Notes: generated from the sequence alone by a model not told the origin. A stretch of DNA of 64,000 nucleotides from Nocardioides albus (GCF_014648255.1 NZ_BMQT01000006.1:336698-400697); one strand, 5' to 3'. Counted from the stretch's first letter, positions 19,448 through 28,545 are shown. Made by a program: numbers and translations.

Positions 19448-20215
19448 TCAGGCGACGGTCGCGCCGCCATCCACGTAGAGCGTCTGCCCGGTGATGTAGG
19501 AGGCCTCGTCGCTGGCCAGGAAGGCTGCGGCGGCGGCGATGTCAGCGGGCTCGCCGACGCGCTTGACCGGGTTGGCGTCGGCGGAGAGCTTGCGGAACTC
19601 GTCGACGTCGAGACCGAGGCGGGCCGCGGTCTGGTCGGTCATCTCGGTGGCGATGAACCCCGGCGCGATCGCGTTCACGTTGACGCCGAACGGGCCGAGC
19701 TCGAGCGCCAGGGTCCGGGTGAAGCCCTGCACGCCGGCCTTCGCCGCGGAGTAGTTGGCCTGGCCCCGGTTGCCCGTGGCCGAGGTGGAGGAGACGTTGA
19801 TGATCTTGCCGTACTTCTGCTTCACGAAGACCGCCTGCGCAGCCTTCGACATCAGGAAGTGGCCCTTGAGGTGGACGTTCATGACCAGGTCCCAGTCGTC
19901 CTCGGTCATCTTGAAGAGCAGGTTGTCGCGGGTGATCCCGGCGTTGTTCATCAGGATGTGCAGGCCGCCGAGCTCCTCGACGACGCGGGCCACCGCGGCC
20001 TCGGTGTCCTCGGCCTTTGCGACGTTGGCGCCGATGCCGACGGACTTGGCGCCCTCGGCCAGCGGGAGCTTGGCTGCCGCCTCGGCCGCGGCGGCCTCGT
20101 CCAGGTCGATGATCGCGACCGAGGCACCCTCCTCGGCGAAACGCGTGGCGACTCCGAAACCGATCCCTCGCGCTGCGCCGGTGATGACTGCGACGCGTCC
20201 GTCGAAACGACCCAT
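19448..20215 (-). CDS. fabG: SDR family oxidoreductase, 3-oxoacyl-ACP reductase (FabG-like)
   Basis: A 255-residue short-chain dehydrogenase. It has the cofactor motif VITGAARGIGFG, the NNAG strand (MNNAGITRDN), the catalytic Ser (INVSSTSAT) and YSAAK, and ends ITGQTLYVDGGATVA. TGxxxGxG with later basic residues suggests NADP(H). It probably reduces 3-oxoacyl thioesters in fatty-acid metabolism. The start is the ATG at 20215 with AAGGAG eight bases upstream; an upstream in-frame ATG lacks such a site. It stands alone, flanked by a terminator. Confidence 0.88.
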   Translation of the reverse strand: MGRFDGRVAVITGAARGIGFGVATRFAEEGASVAIIDLDEAAAAEAAAKLPLAEGAKSVGIGANVAKAEDTEAAVARVVEELGGLHILMNNAGITRDNLLFKMTEDDWDLVMNVHLKGHFLMSKAAQAVFVKQKYGKIINVSSTSATGNRGQANYSAAKAGVQGFTRTLALELGPFGVNVNAIAPGFIATEMTDQTAARLGLDVDEFRKLSADANPVKRVGEPADIAAAAAFLASDEASYITGQTLYVDGGATVA

Positions 20216-20250
20216 GACCCAAACTCCTTCGTAGGTGACTGAGGCCGACA

Positions 20251-20292
20251 TCACGTACGGCCCCCGCCGACAATAGCGAGGGCCGTACGTGA
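20251..20292. terminator. Hairpin between the glycerophosphodiesterase and fabG
   Basis: Perfect 13-base arms TCACGTACGGCCC (20251-20263) and GGGCCGTACGTGA (20280-20292). It lies 44 bases past the stop of the upstream phosphodiesterase and 36 bases before the fabG start, so it most likely terminates the former. Confidence 0.75.
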
Positions 20293-20335
20293 CTTCATGA
20301 GGTGTCTACTGATTGGTAGCCACTACCGGTCGGCC

Positions 20336-21520
20336 CTAACCATTTTTGAGCCAAGCGTCGCGCGCGGCCACACCCAGGTCGGGGTGGTCGGTGAAGAACG
20401 CGTCGACACCGGCGTCCAGGTAGGGACCGACCTCGCAGGCGAGGTCACCGATCGCGATCGGGTCGGTGCCGATGCGGCACTCGGCGGGGAGGTTCTTGTT
20501 CTCGGCGCGCAAGGTCCAGATGACGGTCGGCAGCCCGACGCGCTCGGCGCGGGTGGCGAGGTCGGTGGGCTCGCCCAGGGTGCCGTCGGCGTCACGCGGG
20601 ATGAAGTAGTACTTGTACGGCGCCACCTGGTCGGCGTACTTCTTGATGCCTCGCAGGCCCTTGTCGGTGACCAGGTAGTCGTTGGTCACCCCGGTCCCGG
20701 CGACCACCTGGTCGTACGGGGCGCCGCCGAAGTCGATCAGCTGCACCAGCTTGGTGCCGATCATCCGGTCGAGGTCCTTCAGGTTGCTGACCTCGAAGGA
20801 CTGGATCACCGCTGCGGCGCGCTTGCCGCCGAGACCGTGGCGCTTCAGGCTCTTGACGAGCGGCTCCTCCATGGAGAGGCCGATGGAGTCGAAGTACGTC
20901 GGGTGCTTGGTCTCCGGGGCGACGCCGATGGTGCGGCCGGTCTCGGCCTCCTTGGCCTCGACCAGGTCGAGCACCTCCTCGATGGTCGGCACCTCGAAGA
21001 GGCCGTCGTAGGCGGTGTTGCCCGGGCGGTCGCCCGGGATGCGCTCCACGGCGCGCAGCGTCTTCAGCTCCGCGAGGGTGAAGTCCTCGGTGAACCAGCC
21101 GGTCAGGGCCTTGCCGTCGATGGTCTTGGTGGTCTTCCGGTCCGCGAACTCGGGACGGTCGGCGACGTCGGTGGTGCCCGAGATCTCGTTCTCGTGGCGA
21201 GCGACGAGCACGCCGTCCTTGGTCGAGACCACATCCGGCTCGATGTAGTCGGCACCCTGCTGGATGGCCAGGTCGTACGCCGCCAGGGTGTGCTCCGGCC
21301 GGTAGCCCGAGGCACCGCGGTGCCCGAAGACGACCGGCTCGCTGCCCCGGAGGTCGAGCTTGTCGAGACCCCCACCGTGGACAGCAGTGTTGGGGGTGGT
21401 CTTGGCGCTGGTCTGGGTCGCGGCGGAGGCGGGGTTCGCGACCAGGAGGGTCCCGGCGGCGAACGCAGCAGCGGCGGCGAGCGTGAGAGTACGCATACGA
21501 GTGGGGTTCAGCGTGGTCAT
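20336..21520 (-). CDS. Secreted glycerophosphodiester phosphodiesterase
   Basis: A 394-residue GDPD. A signal peptide (hydrophobic LTLAAAAAFAAGTLLVANPASA) ends near residue 34. The catalytic residues are visible: FGHRGASGYRPEHTLAAY, the metal-binding IEPDVVSTKDGVLVARHE, and PETKHP later. It would release glycerol 3-phosphate from glycerophosphodiesters, or trim glycerol-phosphate polymers, outside the cell. The length and inserts are those of the GlpQ type. A shorter paralog lies immediately upstream on the same strand, separated by a terminator. Confidence 0.9.
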   Translation of the reverse strand: MTTLNPTRMRTLTLAAAAAFAAGTLLVANPASAATQTSAKTTPNTAVHGGGLDKLDLRGSEPVVFGHRGASGYRPEHTLAAYDLAIQQGADYIEPDVVSTKDGVLVARHENEISGTTDVADRPEFADRKTTKTIDGKALTGWFTEDFTLAELKTLRAVERIPGDRPGNTAYDGLFEVPTIEEVLDLVEAKEAETGRTIGVAPETKHPTYFDSIGLSMEEPLVKSLKRHGLGGKRAAAVIQSFEVSNLKDLDRMIGTKLVQLIDFGGAPYDQVVAGTGVTNDYLVTDKGLRGIKKYADQVAPYKYYFIPRDADGTLGEPTDLATRAERVGLPTVIWTLRAENKNLPAECRIGTDPIAIGDLACEVGPYLDAGVDAFFTDHPDLGVAARDAWLKNG

Positions 21521-21528
21521 GACCCGAT

Positions 21529-21562
21529 CACACCGGGCCCGGGAGACCCCGGGCCCGGTGTG
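21529..21562. terminator. Strong GC hairpin between the two GDPD genes
   Basis: Perfect 15-base arms CACACCGGGCCCGGG (21529-21543) and the complement (21548-21562) around a four-base loop. It begins 34 bases after the stop of the upstream GDPD gene and ends just before the ATG of the next. Confidence 0.8.
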
Positions 21563-21596
21563 CGGTGAACGACGAATGACGATCTGTCGACGGACC

Positions 21597-22520
21597 TCAG
21601 GCCGCGTCAGCCGCGTCGGCCTCGTCGGCCCGCTCGGCGGTGCGTCGCTCGGCGATCACATCAGCGAGCACGTCGGGGCGGTTGGTGATGACGCCGTCGA
21701 CACCACGGTCGAGAACGGCGCCCATCGTGTCGGCGTCGTCGACCGTCCAGGAGTGGATGTTCATCCCGAGGGCGTGCACGCGAGCCACGTAGCCCGCGTC
21801 GAAGGAGGCGTAGTGCGGGTTGATCTGGTCGGCCCAGGTGTAGCTGTCCAGGTCGGCGTAGGCCGGTGTGCCGAGGAGGCCGACCGGCACCTCGGGCTGG
21901 ACGCTCTTGTAGGTCTTCATGGACCCGAAGTCGAAGCTCTGCACGGCGAGCCTGTCGGCGGCGACCGCGGAGCGGACGTAACCGGGGAAGGAGTCGAACC
22001 CGGCCGCGACCTTCTTCTCGATGCCCGGGTAGAGCGCCGGCGACTTGAGCTCCATCAGGATCCCGGACCGCGACGACCGCACCTGCTCGACCATCTCCTT
22101 CAGCGTCGGCACCGGCTCGCCGGCGTACTTCTCGCCGAACCAGGAGCCGGCGTCCAGGGTCTTGATCTCGGCGAGCGTGAAGTCCTTGACCCGCCACGGC
22201 GAGCGGCCGGGGAAGCGCTGCTCGACGTCGGTGGTGCGCGACAAGGTGGTGTCGTGCATCAGCACGAGCTCGCCGTCCTTGGTGGCCTGCACGTCCGACT
22301 CGATCCAGTCGGCGCGCTGCTCGATGCCGACGGCGAAGGCGGCGAGAGTGTTCTCCGGGGCGTACGCGCTCGCCCCACGGTGGGCGGTGACGGTGATGTC
22401 GTCGGCCCGGTTGGCCTCGACGGCGTTGACAGCCACCGGAACGAGCATCGTACCTGCGGCCAGCGCTACGCCGGCCAGAGCTGAGGTGAGGGACTTGGTC
22501 GCGACGGACGACACGGACAT
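21597..22520 (-). CDS. Secreted glycerophosphodiester phosphodiesterase (short paralog)
   Basis: A 307-residue GDPD with a signal peptide (SALAGVALAAGTMLVPVAVNAVEA). The active-site strand is VTAHRGASAYAPENTLAAF, followed by WIESDVQATKDGELVLMHD and ILMELKSPALYPG. It is about 90 residues shorter than its neighbour, lacking that enzyme's inserts, and ends in an Ala/Asp/Glu-rich tail. Same reaction type; the pair may differ in substrate. The start is the ATG at 22520. Confidence 0.88.
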   Translation of the reverse strand: MSVSSVATKSLTSALAGVALAAGTMLVPVAVNAVEANRADDITVTAHRGASAYAPENTLAAFAVGIEQRADWIESDVQATKDGELVLMHDTTLSRTTDVEQRFPGRSPWRVKDFTLAEIKTLDAGSWFGEKYAGEPVPTLKEMVEQVRSSRSGILMELKSPALYPGIEKKVAAGFDSFPGYVRSAVAADRLAVQSFDFGSMKTYKSVQPEVPVGLLGTPAYADLDSYTWADQINPHYASFDAGYVARVHALGMNIHSWTVDDADTMGAVLDRGVDGVITNRPDVLADVIAERRTAERADEADAADAA

Positions 22521-22530
22521 TGCGCACTCC

Positions 22531-22558
22531 CGGGATCAGTGGACAACAACTGATCCCG
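22531..22558. terminator. Hairpin between the HIT gene and the GDPD gene
   Basis: Arms CGGGATCAGT and ACTGATCCCG with an eight-base loop. It lies 67 bases after the HIT stop and ten bases before the GDPD start codon, so it may end the HIT message or act in the GDPD leader. Confidence 0.6.
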
Positions 22559-22624
22559 AGTGAATCGGCCCTCGCCGACCTCGCCCCGACCTCTCGATGG
22601 CCGAAGCCGTACGCCTCGGTGAAC

Positions 22625-23032
22625 TCAGCCCAGCACGGCGCGAAGCCGGTCGGCGTACTCGCGCTGTTCACCGGCGGCGTACTTGTGCCGCGGCCAGAAG
22701 AAGCCTTTGAGGCCGTCGCCGCGACTGCGAGGGACGACGTGGAGGTGGAGGTGCGGGACCGACTGGCTGACCACGTTGTTGACCGCGACGAAGCTGCCTT
22801 GGGCCCCAAGACCCTCGACGACCGCGGCTGCCAGACGCTGACCGTCCGCGACGAAGCGTCCGTGCAGGTCGGGCGGGAGATCGAGCAACGTCTCCAGGTG
22901 CTGCCTGGGCACCATCAGGATGTGTCCCTTCTGCACCGGACGATGGTCGAGGAAGGCCAGGAACGCCTCGTCATCGAAGACCACCTCGGCCTCCAGGTCC
23001 CCGGCGACGACGTCACAGAAGACGCAGCTCAT
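22625..23032 (-). CDS. HIT family protein (histidine-triad hydrolase/transferase)
   Basis: A 135-residue protein with CVFCDVVAGD at the N-terminus, GHILMVPRQH in the middle and the histidine triad HLHLHVVPR. HIT proteins hydrolyse nucleotide conjugates such as AMP-lysine or act as nucleotidyl hydrolases. An N-terminal Cys-x-x-Cys occurs in many bacterial members. It lies 13 bases downstream of the next gene and probably shares its transcript. Confidence 0.9.
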   Translation of the reverse strand: MSCVFCDVVAGDLEAEVVFDDEAFLAFLDHRPVQKGHILMVPRQHLETLLDLPPDLHGRFVADGQRLAAAVVEGLGAQGSFVAVNNVVSQSVPHLHLHVVPRSRGDGLKGFFWPRHKYAAGEQREYADRLRAVLG

Positions 23033-23045
23033 GGGGTTCGCTCGC

Positions 23046-23876
23046 TCACGACTCGTCCCCCCACGCCAGCGTGGCGACCACGAGGTCGACGGTGGGCAGG
23101 GCCAGGTCGGCGAGGTCGGGGTGCGGGAAGGAGTAGATCAGCCGTGACTCGTAGAGCCGGTCGGGCGAGGCGATCCACCGCTCCCCCACCGTGGTCGTCT
23201 CGCCCTGCAGGGGGTGCCGCACCATCCCGAACGGCGCCGGCCGGTTCAGCGCGACCGCCAGGGCGGCCGGCCGCCGACCGACCCGCTGCAACCAGAAAGC
23301 CAGGAAGGCCGCGCCCTGCTCGGCGGCCGCCTCCTTGGCGGCGACCATCCACTGCGCCCACTCGGGCTGCTCGGCCTTGGACCGCTGCACTCTCGGGAGC
23401 ACCTTGTCCGTCAGATCGGCGAGCTGGTAGTCGCGGATGTCCTCCTCGGACATGTCGACGACGTACCACTCCTGCCCCTTCGGCAGCCGCAGATCGACGT
23501 GAGGCTTCGGACCGAGCGCCTTGAGCACGTCCTTGATCCCCGCCCGGAACCGGTTCGGCCCGGCCGGGTCGAAGGTGACGTGGGCGATCTCCTCGAGGTT
23601 GGCGGTGAGGAACTCCCGCAGGCCGTCGCCGTTGCGCAGCTGCGCGCGGCGGCGGGTGTCCTCGGCGAGGAACGTCTCCAGGGCTTCTTGGGAGGAGAAG
23701 AGCATCGCCTCGTACGGCGGCCGGTTGCCGCGGTCCCCGGGAAAGACCCGGATCCGGGCCTCGTCGAGCTGAGGAACGACAACCTGCCCCGTGCGCAGGG
23801 CGGCACCGACCGCGTCGATGTCGGCGGCCTCGAGGGCCGCCTCCAGCGCGCGGTTGCGGTAGCCGTCGGGAGTCAT
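23046..23876 (-). CDS. Conserved hypothetical protein, SseB-like N-terminal region
   Basis: A 276-residue soluble protein. Its N-terminal 130 residues resemble the SseB fold in pattern (VVVPQLDEARIRVFPGDRG, PPYEAMLFSSQEALETFL), and the second half (NRPAPFGMVRHPLQGETTTVGERWIASPDRL) is family-specific. No function is known to me. The start is the ATG at 23876. HIT follows after 13 bases, suggesting a two-gene operon. Confidence 0.65.
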   Translation of the reverse strand: MTPDGYRNRALEAALEAADIDAVGAALRTGQVVVPQLDEARIRVFPGDRGNRPPYEAMLFSSQEALETFLAEDTRRRAQLRNGDGLREFLTANLEEIAHVTFDPAGPNRFRAGIKDVLKALGPKPHVDLRLPKGQEWYVVDMSEEDIRDYQLADLTDKVLPRVQRSKAEQPEWAQWMVAAKEAAAEQGAAFLAFWLQRVGRRPAALAVALNRPAPFGMVRHPLQGETTTVGERWIASPDRLYESRLIYSFPHPDLADLALPTVDLVVATLAWGDES

Positions 23877-23905
23877 TCCCCGAGGTTAAACCCCGTTTGC
23901 CGCCG

Positions 23906-25009
23906 CTAGTGGCATGACACGGCATCCGCGCCGCACGGCATGATCTCCCGGGCAGCGACGCGCCCGCTGACCGGAGCGTCGAAGTGGTGCAGGTCGCCCG
24001 AGCCGTACGTCCACCGCATTCCGTTGTTGCGCATCGCACGGACGACGCCATGGCTGGTGCTGCGCCAGGCCACCCGGGGGTGGGAGCGCGAGGGCCACCA
24101 CCTGTTGGGCACGTAGCCGTCGCGCGACCGGTAAGGGTTCTCCCAGGGGTTGACGTCGAGGGAGCGACCGTAGGAATGCGGCGAGCGCACACCCGGGCGG
24201 CCGACGACGTTGCGACAGTTGAAGGCCGAGGTGTTGTCGGCGTCCATGGACGCGTAGTCGTTGCCGCCGCGCAGCGTCTTGGAGTAGCCGAACCGATCGA
24301 CGCGATACATCCGTCGGATCGGGTAGCGGCCGGCATACATCGCGGTCAGGGCGTTCTTCATGCGGCCGACCGAGTCGCGGTGGGCGATGATCTCGCCGCG
24401 GCGGCGGTAGCCGGAGTAGTCCCAGTAGTTGATGCGCAGCAGCCGCAGGCTGGCCCGCCCGACCGGGCAGCCGCTGTGCCAGGAGACGCCGACCATCGAG
24501 CGCCACACCCCGTCGGGGATGCTCGTGACGACACCGTTGGCACCGCTCCCGGTGGCGCGCGGCTGGGCCGGTGGGTTGCGTCTCGGCTTCGGGGCGGCGC
24601 TGGGCAGCCGCACCGGGGCCACCGGCGGCACGTTGTCGAGCCGGTAGTAGTTGCTCCAAGCCGCGTTCACACCGACGACGGCACTCGAGCTGGCTCGCCA
24701 GATGGTGTCGTAGCGGGGACGTACGCTGACTCTGGCGCGCCCCTCGGCGTCGGTCGTCACTGCCGTGTAGAGGGCGTAGCCATCGGCCCCCGCCGTCTTG
24801 GTGTAGAGCTTGACCCGGCTGCCGGGGACCGCCCGGCCACCCGGCGTGCGCAGGGTGATCGTGATCGTCGAGCTCCGCTCGTCGACCACCGTCCCTGGGC
24901 CGGAGAGCCGCAGAACACCGTCGACCGCCGCCGACGCAGGCACGCTCCACAGGAGCGTGACGACACATGCCAGAACAGTCCCGACCCAGGCGAATCCACC
25001 CATCCCCAT
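23906..25009 (-). CDS. Secreted M15-type D-Ala-D-Ala carboxypeptidase-like protein
   Basis: About 367 residues. A signal peptide (MGMGGFAWVGTVLACVVTLLWSVPASA) is followed by a roughly 110-residue beta-rich N-terminal domain and an Ala/Pro linker. The C-terminal domain has the zinc peptidase pattern: SPHSYGRSLDVNPWENPY (His and Asp ligands) and DLHHFDAP (third ligand). M15_4 enzymes trim peptidoglycan stem or cross-bridge peptides outside the membrane. The start was taken at the ATG 25009 because residues upstream are polar and would mask the signal peptide; 25003 and 25108 are alternatives. Confidence 0.8.
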   Translation of the reverse strand: MGMGGFAWVGTVLACVVTLLWSVPASAAVDGVLRLSGPGTVVDERSSTITITLRTPGGRAVPGSRVKLYTKTAGADGYALYTAVTTDAEGRARVSVRPRYDTIWRASSSAVVGVNAAWSNYYRLDNVPPVAPVRLPSAAPKPRRNPPAQPRATGSGANGVVTSIPDGVWRSMVGVSWHSGCPVGRASLRLLRINYWDYSGYRRRGEIIAHRDSVGRMKNALTAMYAGRYPIRRMYRVDRFGYSKTLRGGNDYASMDADNTSAFNCRNVVGRPGVRSPHSYGRSLDVNPWENPYRSRDGYVPNRWWPSRSHPRVAWRSTSHGVVRAMRNNGMRWTYGSGDLHHFDAPVSGRVAAREIMPCGADAVSCH

Positions 25010-25064
25010 GAACCGAGTGTAGGAACGACCTAGGACACCCGCGCCAGCCCAATTCGGTGTATCT

Positions 25065-25106
25065 GGGGCTGTTCGAGATCTCGCCGCGGAGACCTCGAAC
25101 AGCCCC
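25065..25106. terminator. Hairpin terminator after phhA
   Basis: Perfect 13-base arms GGGGCTGTTCGAG and CTCGAACAGCCCC. It starts five bases past the phenylalanine hydroxylase stop on the minus strand and precedes the M15 peptidase gene. Confidence 0.8.
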
Positions 25107-25111
25107 ACGAG

Positions 25112-26002
25112 TCATGCCTTGGCTGCTACCCCGAGCTTCGCGGGGGTGTCGTCATCGCAGGTCGCGAAGAAGTTGCCGACCTCGTCGACCATGTGACTGA
25201 ACGACTCCGCCGCGAAGAGCACCGGCTGGTAGTGGGTGATGTCGTAGTCGACCGTCGCCATCTCGGCGAAGTCGAGCGGACGGATCTCCACCTCCCGCAT
25301 CTCCTCGATCTCCCCGTAGGAGGAGAGCAGCCCGGCTCCGTACGCCTTGATCTCGCCGTCCTCGTGGAGCACGCCGAACTCGATGGTGAACCAGAAGACG
25401 TCGGCGACGACCTGGAGCGCCTCTCGGGTCTGGACCCGGCGCGCGGCCGCGCCGGCGAGACGCTTGACCTCGGCCACCTGCGGGTCGGCGAGCAGGTTCC
25501 CGTGGCCGATCACCTCGTGGATGATGTCGGGCTCAGGCGTGTAGAGCGGCACCGCGTGATGACGTAGGTATTGCGTCGAGTGGAACTGCCCGTCGGCCAG
25601 GCTTCCGTAGAACTCCTCCAGCGGGACGATCCCCGCGGCCGGGACGTACTCGAAACCGGTCAGCCCCTTCAGGCCGGCGCTCACCTCGTCGAGCTGTGGC
25701 ACCCGATCGGTCGGCAGATTGAGAGCCTCGACGGCCGCGATGTAGTTGCGGCAGGCATATTTCGCGTGCAACGGCGCGATCTCACGGGAGACCGTCCGCC
25801 AGATCTCGTTCTCGGTCTCCGTGTAGTCGATCCGGGGCACCGTCTCCCCCGGCTTCCAACCCAGCGCCGCGGCAGCGATCTCGCTCCGCCGTGCCCGGTA
25901 GTCCTGGTCTGCGAACCCGGGGTGGTTGTCCCCCAGATGCACCTCGACCTGCCCATCCTCGCCCACGGTGACGGGCGAGTAGAGCTGTCCTTCCTCGAAC
26001 AT
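25112..26002 (-). CDS. phhA: Phenylalanine 4-monooxygenase
   Basis: A 296-residue pterin-dependent aromatic amino acid hydroxylase. The non-heme iron ligands are His162 and His167 (DIIHEVIGHGNLLADP) and Glu208 (WFTIEFG). RQFHSTQY-like and YTPEPD segments are also typical. It converts phenylalanine to tyrosine with tetrahydropterin and O2, feeding aromatic catabolism. The start is the ATG at 26002 because GGAGG lies five bases before it; an ATG four codons upstream overlaps that site. With the kyn operon at 41 kb, the window encodes catabolic entry steps for two aromatic amino acids. Confidence 0.93.
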   Translation of the reverse strand: MFEEGQLYSPVTVGEDGQVEVHLGDNHPGFADQDYRARRSEIAAAALGWKPGETVPRIDYTETENEIWRTVSREIAPLHAKYACRNYIAAVEALNLPTDRVPQLDEVSAGLKGLTGFEYVPAAGIVPLEEFYGSLADGQFHSTQYLRHHAVPLYTPEPDIIHEVIGHGNLLADPQVAEVKRLAGAAARRVQTREALQVVADVFWFTIEFGVLHEDGEIKAYGAGLLSSYGEIEEMREVEIRPLDFAEMATVDYDITHYQPVLFAAESFSHMVDEVGNFFATCDDDTPAKLGVAAKA

Positions 26003-26244
26003 CCTTACCTCCATGTGACGTACGCCTCACAACCCTATCGCGCACGCAAGAGAAGTCATTTCGCCCCAGAGGCTCAAGGCCGGAAGTTTTACCGCCCGCA
26101 CAACGAAGCCCCGCTCCGCGCAACACCAACCACGCGCAACCAAGGAGCGTGGGGCGTCCCCGGAGGCGAGGCGAGGCCGATCACGCGCATCGGGGGTGCG
26201 GGTGGCGAAGCCCCCGCCCCCGCGCGAAGCGCGGACAAAATGAA
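26003..26244. other. Intergenic region with GC-rich palindromes, no gene seen
   Basis: This stretch holds the phhA promoter region near 26003-26080, then short complementary GC runs (CGGGGGTGCGGG with CCCCCGCCCCCG, and CGCGAAGCGCG) downstream of ssrA. I see no supported gene. Confidence 0.5.
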
Positions 26245-26288
26245 GAGGGCGACGCGGCTCGCGCATATTGCGAGCACACGTCACCCTC
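26245..26288 (-). terminator. Rho-independent terminator of ssrA
   Basis: Read on the minus strand, GAGGGTGACG pairs with CGTCGCCCTC (one G-U), with an inner GCTCGC/GCGAGC stem, followed by TTCATTTT. It starts eight bases after the mature tmRNA end. Confidence 0.85.
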
Positions 26289-26295
26289 GAACTCG

Positions 26296-26663
26296 TGGAG
26301 CTGCGGGGAATCGAACCCCGGTCCTCGAGCGCCGTGCCAGGTCTTCTCCGGGTGCAGTCTGTGGGTGGCGTTCTCTCATCCCCGGGGCTCGACACAGACA
26401 CGTCCCCGACAGGCTCATCCGACTAGTTGTCCCTCATACCCCGTCGGCATGTGCATGAGGTGAGTCTTCTAGATGACGCCTGGGTCCGAGCCGAAGACGG
26501 ATACTCGGTCAGACGCTTCGATCACCGCGTCAGGCGGCGAGAGCGAAGGAACTGCGCTTAGAGTCGGCAGTTATTGGTTTCCAGCGATCGTTTACGAGAT
26601 GACGCTGGCTCCTCGACCCGCTTCCCCTGGGAGCAACGTCCCAAGTCGAAACCGATCAGCCCC
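26296..26663 (-). ncRNA. ssrA: Transfer-messenger RNA (tmRNA)
   Basis: The 368-nt RNA begins GGGGCTGATCGGTTTCGACTT and ends in the T-arm and acceptor GGTTCGATTCCCCGCAGCTCCA. The 5' GGGGCTG pairs with 3' CAGCTCC, and CCA is not encoded. The tag frame (26530-26568) reads ADSKRSSFALAA then TGA, with the usual ALAA degron. tmRNA rescues stalled ribosomes with SmpB, encoded just upstream on the same strand. The tag marks the stalled product for Clp proteolysis. Confidence 0.96.
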
Positions 26664-26736
26664 TTTTGAGTTTTCAACGCCTGCAACCAGGCAATGACAC
26701 AACACTACAGGCCCCCGCCGACATTCCCCACTCGGT

Positions 26737-27216
26737 TTATCCGGTCATCCCCTTGAGCTTGCGCCCGACCTCGACCTCGGCCTCGCGCTTGGCCGTGCGC
26801 TCGGCGATGGTGTTGCGCTTGTCCCACGACTTCTTGCCCTTGGCGACGCCGATCTCGACCTTGGCGCGGCCGTTGAGGAAGTAGAGGGCGAGGGGGACGA
26901 CGGTGAGGCCCTTCTCGGTGACCTTGCGCTCGATCTTGTCGATCTCGGCCCGGTTCAGCAGCAGCTTGCGCTTGCGGCGGGCGGCGTGGTTGGTCCAGGT
27001 GCCGTTGAGGTATTCCGGGATGTGGATCCCGTGGATCCAGGCCTCGCCCCGGTCGATGTCGACGAACCCGTCGACCAGCGACGCGCGACCTTCACGCAGC
27101 GACTTCACCTCGGTGCCCTGCAGGACCATGCCGGCCTCGTAGGTGTCCTCGATGTGGTAGTCGTGTCGCGCCTTCTTGTTCTGCGCGATCATCTTGCGCC
27201 CCTGCTCCTTCGCCAT
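26737..27216 (-). CDS. smpB: SsrA-binding protein SmpB
   Basis: A 159-residue protein with the SmpB fold: [29 protein letters not shown], the acidic loop, [22 protein letters not shown] and the basic tail [15 protein letters not shown], which enters the mRNA channel. It binds the tRNA-like domain of tmRNA and starts trans-translation. ssrA follows by about 70 bp, and the M23 hydrolase, ftsX and ftsE precede it, the actinobacterial order. Confidence 0.96.
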   Translation of the reverse strand: MAKEQGRKMIAQNKKARHDYHIEDTYEAGMVLQGTEVKSLREGRASLVDGFVDIDRGEAWIHGIHIPEYLNGTWTNHAARRKRKLLLNRAEIDKIERKVTEKGLTVVPLALYFLNGRAKVEIGVAKGKKSWDKRNTIAERTAKREAEVEVGRKLKGMTG

Positions 27217-27279
27217 TCCCCCATTCTCTCAGGCACAGGGGCATGACCGCGAAACGTTTAGGCGTCAGTCGTTCCGAGA

Positions 27280-28545
27280 TCAGCCCAGCAGCGGCATCGG
27301 GTCGACCGGGGTCCCGTCGCGCAGGATCGTGAAGTGCAGGTGGCAGCCCGTGGACCAGCCGGTGGTCCCCGCGTACGCCACGGTCTCGCCGCGCCCGACA
27401 GAACCCGAGCGCTTCGCATAGCTCGAGATGTGGTTGTAGACGGCGGTGTAGGAGTGCCCGTTGACCTTGCCGAGGTAGAGGTGCAGGCGGTTGCCCCACA
27501 CGCTCGAGTACGAGGTCGAGATGATCTGCCCCGAGTCGATCGCGAGCAACGGGCGACCGCAGGGGGCGGAGAAGTCGGTGCCGTTGTGCAGCGAGACGTA
27601 CCCGTAGATCGGGTGCTTGCGGATCCCGTAGGGCGAGGTGACGTAGGTGTCGGTCACCGGCGCAGCGAAGAGCCCGCCGACGGACCCGACGTTCCGGTCG
27701 GAGCCGGTGCCTGCCGAGGCCAGCGACCGGATCTTGGTACGCAGCGCCGACTCCTCGGCCTCGAGCTTGCGCAGCTCGGCGGCGTCGGCCGCCCTGGCCG
27801 CTTCGGCCGACTGCTTCGCGGTGGCTGCCTGCTCCGCCAGCGTGGACAGCTCGGTGTGGGCGGCAGCGGCCTGGTCCCGGAGCGAGTCGACCTCGACGAC
27901 CAGCGCCCGAGCCTTCGTCTCCTTGGCCGCGATCGCGTCGGTCGCCTCCTGCACCTCGGCCTCGCGGACGACGAGCATCGTCTCGGTGGCCTCCATCCGC
28001 TGGAGGGTGGCGTCCTGGCCGGCAGAGGCCGCGTCGACGTAGGTCTGCTGGCGCATCAGGTCCTCGAGGGAACCGCCGGAGAGCAGCGCCGCGGCCTGGG
28101 CGAGCTTCGGGTCTCCCCCGGTGAAGCGGGTCAGGATCGCGTCGCGCATCTCTTCACGCTGGGCCTTCACCTCGGCCTGACCCTCGGCCAGCTGCTTCTT
28201 GGCCTCCGCGAGCAGCAGCTTCTGCTCGGCCAGCTCCGCCTCGAGCTTGGTGTGGGCGGCCTGTGCCTCGACGAGCTCGGCGTTGAGCTCGTCGAGTCGA
28301 GACTGGGCTTGACCGAGCTTCTTCTGCGCTGCGGCGTACGTCGCCGATGCCTTCCGCAGACCGGCGCTGGAGTGCTCGAGCTCCTCGGCAGCGGCCTTCT
28401 GGTCCTGCTCGACCTCACGCTGCTCCTGCTCGAGGCGGTCCCTCTCGTCGGCAGAGGAGGGAAGGGTGGGCGAGAGGAGCACGGCAGCCACCACGGCGCA
28501 ACAGAGCACAGCAGCGAGCGAACCGGCACGGGGGAAGGCGTGCAC
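27280..28545 (-). CDS. M23 (LytM) peptidoglycan hydrolase with coiled coil, FtsEX partner
   Basis: A 421-residue exported protein. The signal peptide (LAAVLCCAVVAAVLL) is followed by long heptad coiled coils at about residues 32-150 and 185-285, then a C-terminal M23 domain (about 295-421) with HNGTDFSAPCG and HLHF. The layout is that of EnvC and of mycobacterial RipC, which FtsEX opens through the coiled coil. The gene lies 24 bp downstream of ftsX, so it is very likely the FtsEX-controlled cell-separation hydrolase. The zinc ligands look intact, unlike non-catalytic EnvC. Confidence 0.9.
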   Translation of the reverse strand: MHAFPRAGSLAAVLCCAVVAAVLLSPTLPSSADERDRLEQEQREVEQDQKAAAEELEHSSAGLRKASATYAAAQKKLGQAQSRLDELNAELVEAQAAHTKLEAELAEQKLLLAEAKKQLAEGQAEVKAQREEMRDAILTRFTGGDPKLAQAAALLSGGSLEDLMRQQTYVDAASAGQDATLQRMEATETMLVVREAEVQEATDAIAAKETKARALVVEVDSLRDQAAAAHTELSTLAEQAATAKQSAEAARAADAAELRKLEAEESALRTKIRSLASAGTGSDRNVGSVGGLFAAPVTDTYVTSPYGIRKHPIYGYVSLHNGTDFSAPCGRPLLAIDSGQIISTSYSSVWGNRLHLYLGKVNGHSYTAVYNHISSYAKRSGSVGRGETVAYAGTTGWSTGCHLHFTILRDGTPVDPMPLLG

